NCBI GenBank assembly: GCA_021826485.1
Contig: JAKAZX010000189.1
Span: 1-7,619, forward strand
Reading direction: 5' to 3'
Origin: Pseudomonadota bacterium
GTDB lineage: Bacteria; Pseudomonadota; Alphaproteobacteria; Acetobacterales; Acetobacteraceae
Length of the DNA: 7,619 bases
Below the pieces are notes generated by a model that had not been told where the DNA came from, did no database searches, and saw only the letters and a list, made by a program, of their open reading frames with translations. Each line of letters opens with the position of its first letter. The stretch's first letter is position 1. This document shows, piece after piece, positions 1 to 6,427 of the stretch. Position numbers and translations under genes: made by a program.

Positions 1-206
1 TCCTGCCGATGATGATCGGCGCCGGCCTCACCTCCGCGATCATGAACCCCTTGCACGCCGAGGACATGCAGGCGATCCTGGGCGCCGATGTGGTGATGGG
101 CAACGATCCGAACTGCGCCGCCTGGATCCGCAAATACCGCGAACCGGCCCCGGCCGATGCCGGCGGCGGCGGGCGGCGCGAGGGACGGCGGCGCGCGAGG
201 GGTTGA
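1..206 (+). CDS. Methyltetrahydrofolate:corrinoid/cobalamin methyltransferase-like protein, C-terminal end (5' truncated)
   Basis: The reading frame is open from the window edge (first full codon at 3) to TGA at 204-206, so only about the last 67 residues are present. The visible segment has the pattern MIGAGLTSAIMNPL, then a helix, then GADVVMGNDP and a basic tail ending in a low-complexity Gly/Arg stretch. The 'AGL-x-xAI-x-(N/D)PL ... A(D)xxxGND' layout is what I recognise from the last strand and helix of the pterin-binding TIM barrel of AcsE/MetH-type methyltetrahydrofolate methyltransferases, which pass a methyl group between tetrahydrofolate and a corrinoid protein. The catalytic and pterin-binding residues lie outside the window, so activity cannot be judged. 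A dihydropteroate-synthase-like relative is the main alternative. The next gene starts 3 nt after the stop, which suggests co-transcription. Confidence 0.68.
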   Translation, partial: LPMMIGAGLTSAIMNPLHAEDMQAILGADVVMGNDPNCAAWIRKYREPAPADAGGGGRREGRRRARG

Positions 207-209
207 GCG

Positions 210-1433
210 ATGCAGAGCGGAGTGACGCAGCACGCGGCGGCGGCGGGGTTCGCGCCGGAACGGCTGGCACGCATCGACGGCTGGATGCGCGAGCAGGTGG
301 ACGGCGGCCGGCTCGCCGGGCTGAACACCCTGATCTGGCGGCGCGGACAGCTCGCCTATGACGGCGCGTACGGCCTTGCCGACATCGCGCGCGGCACGCC
401 GTTCCGCAGCGACACGCTGGTGCGCATCTACTCGATGACCAAGCCGCTCACCTCGGTCGCGATCATGATGCTGTACGAGCAGGGTCGGTTCCAGCTCGAC
501 GACCCGATCACGCGGTTCCTGCCGGCGTTCCGCAATATGCGCGTGCATACCGGCGGCGGCCGGCTCGGCTACTCCAGCGAGGCGGCGCTGCGCGACATCA
601 CCTTCCGCGATCTGCTGACCCATACCTCCGGCCTGACCTACGGCTTCATGGAAGCGACACCGGTGGACGCGCTGTACCGCCAGAACGGCGTGCATTTCGA
701 GCGCGACGATGTGGACCTCGGCGACGTGATCGAGACGGCGGCGAAGCTGCCGCTGCTGGCGCAGCCGGGCAGCGCGTGGAACTACAGCATCGCCACCGAC
801 GTGCTCGGCCATCTGGTCGCGGTGATCGCGGACGAGGATTTCGCCGAGTACATGCGCCGCCGCGTGCTGCGGCCGCTCGGCATGCACGATACGGATTTCC
901 ATGCCCCGGCCGACCTGCAGGCGCGCTTCGCCGCCTGCTACGTGCGCGGGCCGGACGGCAAGCCGAAACTGCTGGACGCGCCGGAAACCAGCCGCTTCGC
1001 CAGGCCGCCGCGCATCGCCTCCGGCGGCGGCGGGCTGGTCGGCACGGCGACCGACTATCTGCGGTTCTGCCGCTTCATGCTGAACAAGGGCACGCTGGAC
1101 GGCGTGCGGCTGCTCGGCCGCAAGACGGTCGAGCTGATGACATCCAACCATCTGCGCGGCGACATGGCCGACATGGGCCAGCCGCGCTTCGCCGAGACCA
1201 GCTATGTCGGCATCGGCTTCGGCCTCGGCTTCTCGGTCACGCTCGACCCGGCGCAGGCGCAGGTGCTCGGCACGCCCGGCGAGTATTCCTGGGGCGGCAT
1301 GGCCAGCACCACGTTCTGGTGCGATCCGGTAGAGGACCTGGCGGTGGTGATGATGACGCAGCTCGTCCCGTCCTCCACCTATCCGATCCGCCGCGAACTG
1401 CGCGTGCTGAGCTATCAGGCGATGACGGACTGA
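210..1433 (+). CDS. Serine hydrolase, class C beta-lactamase / EstB-like esterase family
   Basis: This 407-residue protein belongs to the beta-lactamase-related (Pfam Beta-lactamase) serine hydrolases. The nucleophile motif S-x-x-K is SMTK at residues 75-78, inside RIYSMTKPLTSVAIMML. HTSGL is at 138-142, the second catalytic motif centres on Tyr192 (WNYS), and a WGG motif at 361-363 replaces the KTG box of true beta-lactamases. That substitution is typical of EstB-type esterases and related hydrolases. A glycine-rich GGGGLVGTATDY segment precedes the WGG region, as in the family. No signal peptide is visible: the N-terminus is polar and charged, so the enzyme is probably cytoplasmic and unlikely to be a secreted antibiotic-resistance lactamase. 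The ATG at 210 has GAGGGG at 197-202 as Shine-Dalgarno with 7-nt spacing and lies 3 nt after the upstream stop, suggesting translational coupling. The natural substrate (ester, lactone or amide) cannot be inferred. Confidence 0.9.
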   Translation: MQSGVTQHAAAAGFAPERLARIDGWMREQVDGGRLAGLNTLIWRRGQLAYDGAYGLADIARGTPFRSDTLVRIYSMTKPLTSVAIMMLYEQGRFQLDDPITRFLPAFRNMRVHTGGGRLGYSSEAALRDITFRDLLTHTSGLTYGFMEATPVDALYRQNGVHFERDDVDLGDVIETAAKLPLLAQPGSAWNYSIATDVLGHLVAVIADEDFAEYMRRRVLRPLGMHDTDFHAPADLQARFAACYVRGPDGKPKLLDAPETSRFARPPRIASGGGGLVGTATDYLRFCRFMLNKGTLDGVRLLGRKTVELMTSNHLRGDMADMGQPRFAETSYVGIGFGLGFSVTLDPAQAQVLGTPGEYSWGGMASTTFWCDPVEDLAVVMMTQLVPSSTYPIRRELRVLSYQAMTD

Positions 1434-1438
1434 GCGCG

Positions 1439-1459
1439 CGGCGCGGTCAGCCCGCGCCG
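1439..1459. terminator. GC-rich hairpin at convergent gene junction, possible bidirectional terminator
   Basis: The arms CGGCGCGG (1439-1446) and CCGCGCCG (1452-1459) are perfect reverse complements, giving an 8-bp all-GC stem with the 5-nt loop TCAGC. It begins 6 nt after the hydrolase stop. The loop contains the complement of the kinase stop codon, so it serves the ends of both convergent genes. No T-tract follows on either strand, so it is not a classical intrinsic terminator. It could be a pause, RNA-stabilising or terminator-like element, but chance hairpins are common at this GC content. Confidence 0.4.
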
Positions 1460-3452
1460 GCCCGCACCGCCGCGTCCAGCACCCGCCGCAGCTTGCGGGC
1501 AAGCGATTCCACCGTGTACGGCTTCGGCAGCATCTGCATGTCGGCATCCAGGATGCCGTGATGCACGATGGCGTTGCGCGCATAGCCCGACGTGAAAAGC
1601 ACTTTCAGCCCCGGGCGGAGCCGCCGCGCCTCCTCCGCCAGCGCGCGGCCGCTGCGGCCGGGCAGCCCGACATCGGTGAACAGCACTGCGATGTCCGGAT
1701 GCTCCGCCAGCATGGCGAGGCCGCGATCGGCGTCATCCGCCTCCAGCACGCGATAGCCCAGATGCGCGAGCGTGCCGGCCGCGTAGCTGCGCACGTCGGC
1801 ATGGTCCTCCACCACCAGCACGGTTTCCGTGCCGCGCGGCACCTCCGCATAGGTCAGGTCGCCGGCGGCATCCTCCGGCGCCGCGCCGTGATGCCGGGGC
1901 AGGTAGATCTTCACCGTCGTGCCCTGCATCTTCTCGCTGTACAGCCCGACATGGCCGCCGGACTGCTTGACGAACCCGTAGACCTGGCTGAGCCCGAGGC
2001 CGGTCCCCTGCCCTTCCGGCTTGGTGGTGAAGAACGGCTCGAACGCGCGCTGCTGCACGGCGGCATCCATGCCGGCGCCGGTATCGCTGACCGCGATCAC
2101 TACATATTGCCCGGGCCGGACATCGGCATGCGCTTTGGCATAGTCGTCGTCCAGCACGGCATTGCCGGTTTCCAGCGTCAGCCTGCCGCCGTCCGGCATC
2201 GCGTCGCGCGCATTGATCGCCAGATTGAGGATCGCGTTCTCCAACTGGTTGCGATCGACCAGCGTGGTCCACAGCCCGCCGGCCAGCGCCGTCTGCACGC
2301 CCACCTGTTCGCCGAGCGAGCGGCGCAGCAGGTCGATCATGTCGGTGATCAGCCGGTTGGCATCGGTGGGCTGCGGGCGCAGCGATTGCTTGCGCGAGAA
2401 CGCCAGCAGCCGCTCCACCAGCGCCGCACCGCGCAGCGCCGCATCGGTGATCCCGGCCAGCACGCGGCGCGACTTCTCGTCCAGCAGCGCTGCGCGGCGT
2501 GACAGCAGATCGGCGCCGCCGATGATCGCCGTCAGCAGGTTGTTGAAGTCGTGCGCGACGCCGCCGGTAAGCTGGCCCACCGTCTCCATCTTCTGCGCCT
2601 GCACCAGCGTCGCGCGCACCTGCTCCAATGCCAGCTCGGCCTCATGGCGGTGGGTGATGTCGCGGGTGATCTTGGCGAAGCCGATCAGATCGCCGTTCTG
2701 GTCACGCAGCGGCTCCAGCACCACGCTGGCCCAGAACCGGCTGCCATCCTTGCGCACGCGCCAGCCTTCGGATTCGAACTTGCCGTCGCGCGCCGCCGCT
2801 TCCAGCGCCCGCACGGGGATGCCGGCGTCGCGGTCCTCCGGCGTGTAGAACATCGAGAAATGCCGCCCCAGCGCCTCCCGCTGGGCATAGCCCTTCACCC
2901 GCGCCGCACCGCCGCTCCAGCTCGTGATCGCGCCGCCGGGTCGAGCGTGAAGATCGCGTGATCGCGCACGCCGTCGATCAGCACGCGCAGGTTCTGTTCC
3001 GAGCGGTGCAGCGATTCCTCGGCCTGCGCGCGCTGCACCGTCTCGGTGGCCAGCCGCTCGGTGACATGGCGGAACTGCGCCGGGCTGGGGTAGGCGAGCA
3101 GGCGGAACACCAGCGGCCACAGCAGCACCGCGGTCAGGAGGGAGACCGCGGCGGTCGCCAGTTTCACCAGCCCCTGCACGAAATAATCGGCGTGCCACAG
3201 CACCCAGATTTCCATGAAATGGGTGGTGCCGCACAGCAGGATGAACGCACCGAACAGCCGGAACATCCAACTGAAGACCAGGTCCCGCCGCCGCGTCACG
3301 AACCAGCCGAGCGCGAGGGGAATGGAGTAGTAGGAGAGCCCGATCACCCCGTCCGACACGACATGCAGCCAGATCAGCGCCGGGTCCCACAGCAGGCAGA
3401 ACCCGTGCGGCGGCAATCCCGTTTCAGTGAACAAGCGCAGCAGCCCAGCCAT
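1447..3452 (-). pseudogene. Hybrid sensor histidine kinase with ETR1-like ethylene-binding membrane domain, PAS, HisKA, HATPase and REC domains; frameshifted
   Basis: With one missing base restored, this reads as a 668-residue hybrid histidine kinase. The start chosen is ATG at 3452, preceded by GGGGG about 8 nt upstream. Residues ~22-120 form three hydrophobic helices resembling the ethylene-binding domain of plant ETR1 and cyanobacterial homologues, with Asp34, Tyr41, Pro45, Cys74 and His78. A PAS domain follows (~150-270, with SWSGGAARVKGY and FSMFYTPEDR). Next comes HisKA with phospho-acceptor His301 (GGVAHDFNN). HATPase_c follows, with Asn414 in NARDAM, Asp457 in SDTGAGM, and GTGLGL near 484. 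The C-terminal receiver domain has acceptor Asp594 (FTDVGLPG) and Lys644 (LPKPY). Residues 1-172 are read in one frame and the rest in another. The switch lies in the PAS domain at 2935-2936, so the product as sequenced is split. No cognate response regulator is adjacent. The lesion may be real or a sequencing error, since both halves otherwise look intact. Confidence 0.85.
2932..2940 (-). other. Frameshift site in the kinase PAS domain (apparent 1-nt deletion)
   Basis: Reading the minus strand, the N-terminal frame runs HAIFTLDP, ending with CCG at 2939-2937. The C-terminal frame resumes with GGC at 2934-2932 as GAITSWSGG. Only two bases (2936-2935) remain between them, so one base is missing from what should be codon 173. 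The local minus-strand sequence is GACCCGGCGGCGCG. Adding one G after CCCGG gives GAC CCG GGC GGC GCG (DPGGA), which restores a normal PAS strand and makes the whole gene 669 codons. The short GC-run context is typical both of slippage mutations and of base-calling errors. Confidence 0.85.
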
Positions 3453-3485
3453 TCGCAAGACCCCCGGTTGCACGCCAGGCTTGGC

Positions 3486-3513
3486 ATTAATCGCGCTGGC
3501 GGTGAGGTTGCAA
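3486..3513 (-). promoter_or_regulatory. Weak candidate promoter for the histidine kinase in the divergent intergenic region
   Basis: The 121-nt gap between the divergent kinase (start 3452) and aldolase-like gene (start 3574) should carry promoters for both. On the minus strand TTGCAA (3513-3508) and ATTAAT (3491-3486) are separated by 16 nt. They lie about 35 nt upstream of the kinase ATG and form the only AT-rich patch in the gap. The match to a sigma-70 consensus is modest, and no convincing counterpart was found for the plus-strand genes. Confidence 0.25.
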
Positions 3514-3573
3514 GCATGGCAGGGTGCGGCGGTCCGGGCGAGCGCGCGATGCCCACCCTGAGGAGAAATCACC

Positions 3574-4572
3574 ATGTCCCGTCTTGCCGAGAAGCTGGCC
3601 CGCATCCGCGCCGGCGCCTATCGCCGCGGCGATTTCATCATTGCCGACGCGAAGGACCCCGACATGGGGCCGAGCATCCCCTCCGCCGGGCCGGTGCGGC
3701 AGAAGGACGGTTCCGTCGCGCGCAACCGGACACGGGCGGAATTCCTCGACCAGATCCGCGCGGTGGTGCGGCAGGACGTGCTGGACGTGATGCTCGCCTC
3801 CGCCTCCAACCTGGAAATCCTGATCGCGGAGGGATTGTTCCGCAACAGCGCCATCGTGCCGGCGATCCGCGCCAATGACGCGACCGATATCTGGGTGATG
3901 CGCGGTGCCACCTATGTCCAGAAGCCGTCGCGCCCGTTCCGCACCGCCTCGCTTGCCCGCGCGCGGGAGATCGGCGTCGATCTCGGCCTGTATTCGGTAA
4001 CGTTCAACAACGATCTGGACGCCGACGTCGCCTCGCTGGAAGCATTCGCGGCGTTCCGCGCCGATGCCGCCAAGCACGGGTTCCGCTATTTCCTGGAAGT
4101 GTTCAATCCGAACGTGCCGACCGGCATCGCGCCGGAACTGCTGCCCCACTACATCAACGACTGCATCGCCCGCTGCCTTGCCGGCGTGACCAGCGCCGAC
4201 CGGCCGCAATTCCTCAAGATCGTCTACAACGGCCCGAAGGCGCTGGAGGAGCTGGCGAGCTTCGATCCCGGCCTCGTGGTCGGCGTGCTCGGCGGCGGCG
4301 CCGGCACCACGCGCGACACGTTCGAGCTGCTGGCGCAGGCGGAACGCTTCGGCGCGCGCGTCGCGCTGTTCGGGCGCAAGATCAACCTCGCCGAATCGCC
4401 GCTCGCCATCGTCGCGCTGATGCGCGAAGTGGCCGGCGGCAACATCGCGCCGGCCGAGGCGGTGCGCGCCTATCACGCGGAATTGCAGCGGCAGGAGATT
4501 CGCCCGGTGCGCGCGCTGGCCGACGACCTCGCAATCACCGAGGCGGTGCTGCGCGAGGCCGCGACGGCCTGA
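3574..4572 (+). CDS. Aldolase-like TIM-barrel protein, possible DeoC/LacD-type class I aldolase
   Basis: A 332-residue soluble protein with no signal peptide or membrane segment. The alternation of hydrophobic strands and helices (DLGLYSVTFNN, HGFRYFLEVFNP, PQFLKIVYNGP, PGLVVGVLGGGAG, GARVALFGRKIN) fits a (beta/alpha)8 barrel. Lys215, in the strand FLKIVYNG, is placed like the Schiff-base lysine of class I aldolases. The glycine-rich GVLGGGAG turn and the FGRKINLAESP strand resemble phosphate-binding ends of such barrels. ATG at 3574 has a strong Shine-Dalgarno AGGAG at 3561-3565 with 8-nt spacing, making it the likely first gene of the plus-strand operon. A PfkB sugar kinase follows after 3 nt, which supports cleavage of a phosphorylated sugar or sugar acid, as in LacC/LacD. 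I recognise the fold style rather than the exact family, so the reaction and substrate are inferred. An uncharacterised barrel protein without aldolase activity remains possible. Confidence 0.6.
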   Translation: MSRLAEKLARIRAGAYRRGDFIIADAKDPDMGPSIPSAGPVRQKDGSVARNRTRAEFLDQIRAVVRQDVLDVMLASASNLEILIAEGLFRNSAIVPAIRANDATDIWVMRGATYVQKPSRPFRTASLARAREIGVDLGLYSVTFNNDLDADVASLEAFAAFRADAAKHGFRYFLEVFNPNVPTGIAPELLPHYINDCIARCLAGVTSADRPQFLKIVYNGPKALEELASFDPGLVVGVLGGGAGTTRDTFELLAQAERFGARVALFGRKINLAESPLAIVALMREVAGGNIAPAEAVRAYHAELQRQEIRPVRALADDLAITEAVLREAATA

Positions 4573-4575
4573 GCC

Positions 4576-5598
4576 ATGACGGCCGCGCGAGGTTTCGTCA
4601 CCGGCGGGACGTGGTGCGTCGATCGCAACAAGCTGGTCGAGTACTGGCCCGGCGAGGACGGGCTGGTGCGCATCCTTTCGGTCGAGCAGAAAGGCGGCGG
4701 CTCCGCCTGCAACTGCGCGGTCGATCTCCGCCGCCTCGACCCCGCCATGCCGGTCGCGACGATCGGCCTGGTGGGCGAGGATGCCGACGGCGATTTCCTG
4801 ATCGCGGAGGCTGCTGCCGCCGGGATCGAGCATGCGCAGATGCAGCGCACGGCGGATGCGCCGACCCAGTATACCGATGCGTTCGGCTCGCAGCGCACCG
4901 GCCGGCGGACGCACCTGTATTTCGAGGGCACGGCGGCGCTGCTCACGCCGGCGCATTTCGATTTCACCAAGGTGGCCGGCCGTATCTTCCATCTCGGCCT
5001 GCCGGGGATAAACGCCAGGATGGACGCGCCGTGGCCGCCGCACGCGAACGGCTGGGTGGCGACGCTGATCGCGGCGCGCGCGGCCGGCTTCCTGACCAGC
5101 CTGGAACTGGCCAGCATCCCGCCGGAGCGCAACGCCGCACTGGTGCGGCCCTGCCTGCCGCATCTCGACTTCCTCATCGTCAACGACAGCGAGATCGGCG
5201 CGCTGGCCGGGGAGGCGACGGTGCGCGACGGCGGCACCGATGTCGCTGCCGTCGAGCGGGCGGTGCGCGCGGTCGCGGCGCTGGGGCCGATGCAGATCGT
5301 GGCAGCGCATTTCCCGCGCGGCGCGGTGGCGCTGACGCGCGACGGGTGGCTGATCCGCCAGCCCTCGCTGGCGGTGCCGGCGGCAGCGATCGCGGGCGCC
5401 AACGGGGCGGGCGATGCCTTCGCCGCCGGCACGCTGTACGGCCTGCACGAAGGCTGGGACGCGGCGGCGGCGCTGGCGCTCGGCCGCGCCGCGGCGGCGG
5501 CCTCGCTGCGCAGCGTCTCCACCACCGGCAGCGTCGAATCCTGGCAGGCCTGCCTCGCGCTCGCGGCCCGCTGGGGGGAACGCGCGGCGCTCGACTGA
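4576..5598 (+). CDS. PfkB/ribokinase-family carbohydrate kinase
   Basis: This 340-residue protein has the two signatures of the PfkB family, which phosphorylates sugars or nucleosides with ATP. Near the N-terminus a glycine patch (GGGSACNCAVDL, Gly40-42 and Asn46) binds substrate. Near the C-terminus the motif GANGAGDAFAAG carries the anion hole and the catalytic base Asp280. Between them, GLVGEDADGDFL and LIVNDSEIGAL are the usual family segments, the latter matching the 'N-x-x-E' strand. The length is ordinary for the family. The start ATG is 3 nt after the aldolase stop and lacks a clear Shine-Dalgarno, which suggests translational coupling. Substrate specificity cannot be read from sequence. 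Pairing with an aldolase-like barrel makes a sugar-phosphate or sugar-acid kinase more likely than a nucleoside kinase. Confidence 0.88.
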   Translation: MTAARGFVTGGTWCVDRNKLVEYWPGEDGLVRILSVEQKGGGSACNCAVDLRRLDPAMPVATIGLVGEDADGDFLIAEAAAAGIEHAQMQRTADAPTQYTDAFGSQRTGRRTHLYFEGTAALLTPAHFDFTKVAGRIFHLGLPGINARMDAPWPPHANGWVATLIAARAAGFLTSLELASIPPERNAALVRPCLPHLDFLIVNDSEIGALAGEATVRDGGTDVAAVERAVRAVAALGPMQIVAAHFPRGAVALTRDGWLIRQPSLAVPAAAIAGANGAGDAFAAGTLYGLHEGWDAAAALALGRAAAAASLRSVSTTGSVESWQACLALAARWGERAALD

Positions 5599-5637
5599 GC
5601 CGCGCGAACGCGGCGGCGCGCCGTGCGTTGGCCCCGC

Positions 5638-6099
5638 ATGGCCATGCTGGAAAACGCCCTGGAGGGCAATGTCGCGGCGCTCGCGGCGGCGGGTGCGGCG
5701 ACTCTCGTGCTGCCGGTGATCTTCCCGCGCCTCGTCTCGCCGCTGCGCGGGCTGCTGAAATCCGGCGTGATCCTGTTCCTGGAATCCGAGGCGGAGGCGG
5801 AGGGCGGCATCATCGGCCGCCTGGCTGAAACCACGGTGCAGGCGCTGCTGGAAACCGTGACCGCCCATACCAGCCGGGACACCCGCCAGCAGGAAGGGGA
5901 GGCCACGGTTCAGCAGTTCGAGGCAACCGCCCGCGCCCGCGCGCAGCGCTACGGCTGGAACGACGCCGATGCCGCAGCGCGTTACCGCCGGCATGTCGCG
6001 CATTTCCGCCGTGCCGTCGCGAAGGCACAGGCGGATGCGTCGCCGCGCCGGCGCGAGCTGCTCGGCCATGTCGCCGACGTGCTCAACGAGGATTGGTAA
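5638..6099 (+). CDS. Small membrane-anchored protein, N-terminus paralogous to the next small gene (DUF5132-like), unknown function
   Basis: A 153-residue protein if ATG 5638 is used; a GTG at 5623 would add 5 residues. ATG 5638 is preferred because MAMLENALEG then aligns without gaps to MAWFDEMFEG at the start of the downstream small protein. No clear Shine-Dalgarno precedes either start. Residues ~11-30 form one hydrophobic Ala-rich segment ending in LPVIFP, followed by a basic helix with Arg37, Lys41 and Gly43. The remainder is a long hydrophilic, Ala/Glu/Arg-rich helical region (repeated AEAE, ARARAQ, and a basic RRRELL near the end). No enzyme motif or Cys/His metal-binding cluster is visible. 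The gene begins 39 nt after the PfkB kinase and stands upstream of a P-type ATPase, so a partner or scaffold role for the transporter is a reasonable inference. Confidence 0.7.
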   Translation: MAMLENALEGNVAALAAAGAATLVLPVIFPRLVSPLRGLLKSGVILFLESEAEAEGGIIGRLAETTVQALLETVTAHTSRDTRQQEGEATVQQFEATARARAQRYGWNDADAAARYRRHVAHFRRAVAKAQADASPRRRELLGHVADVLNEDW

Positions 6100-6177
6100 C
6101 GCCGCGCAAAACCCCGTGATGCGGCGGGCATCGCCGGCAGCGGCGGCTACCTTCTGACAGGTTTACGGAGGTGCGCG

Positions 6178-6426
6178 ATGGCATGGTTCGATGAGATGTT
6201 CGAGGGCGGTATCGGCCCCGGTCTCGCGGTCGGGATCGGCGCGGCGGTGCTGCTGCCGGTGCTGCGCCCGCTGCTCCGCCCGGCGGCCAAGGCCGCCGTG
6301 AAGGCCGGGCTTGCCGTCTATGATCGCGGCCAGGACGCATTCGCCGCGGCGCAGGAGATGGCCGGCGACCTGGTCGCCGAGGCGCGCAGCGAAATGGCCC
6401 CGGCGGAAGGCGCGGAGCAGGGCTGA
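6178..6426 (+). CDS. DUF5132-like small membrane protein preceding a P-type ATPase
   Basis: An 82-residue protein with a strong Shine-Dalgarno (GGAGG 6167-6171, 6-nt spacing to ATG 6178). It opens with MAWFDEMFEGG, then a glycine-rich hydrophobic helix (~11-33) with Gly11, 13, 15, 19 and 21 spaced like a glycine zipper, and the LPVLRP turn. A basic stretch follows (Arg34, Lys38, Lys42), then an amphipathic Ala/Glu-rich helix to ~73. This layout matches my memory of DUF5132 proteins, which often accompany P-type ATPases. The stop codon is separated by 1 nt from the ATPase start, implying tight translational coupling and probably a stoichiometric or membrane-partner relationship. The C-terminus lacks the Asp/His-rich metal-binding tail known from mycobacterial PacL proteins. 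The 78 nt upstream of the gene hold only this ribosome-binding site and short GC-rich inverted repeats. Confidence 0.78.
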   Translation: MAWFDEMFEGGIGPGLAVGIGAAVLLPVLRPLLRPAAKAAVKAGLAVYDRGQDAFAAAQEMAGDLVAEARSEMAPAEGAEQG

Positions 6427-6427
6427 C

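Noticed and set aside
1558..2502. Plus-strand open frame of 314 codons.
   Set aside because: It is antisense to the HisKA, HATPase and receiver domains, which have intact catalytic motifs. Its own translation shows no family features.
2941..3390. Kinase start at ATG 3390 in the C-terminal frame, giving a 647-residue protein.
   Set aside because: Residues encoded upstream of about 2935 in that frame are an Arg/Ala/Pro-rich shadow. The membrane and PAS sequence is in the other frame, so this start would produce a nonsense N-terminus.
3481..3510. Possible sigma-70 promoter for the plus-strand operon beginning with TTGGCA at 3481.
   Set aside because: No acceptable -10 element lies 16-18 nt downstream (GAGGTT/AGGTTG).
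5599..5614. Inverted repeat GCCGCG/CGCGGC with a CGAA loop right after the PfkB kinase stop.
   Set aside because: The stem is only 6 bp, no T-tract follows, and such repeats are common by chance in this GC-rich sequence. The downstream gene is only 39 nt away on the same strand.
3487..6069. Very long minus-strand open frame (860 codons) opposite the aldolase, kinase and small-protein genes.
   Set aside because: The product is Arg/Ala/Gly/His-rich with no recognisable domain and lies antisense to well-supported genes. Long antisense frames are expected at this GC content.
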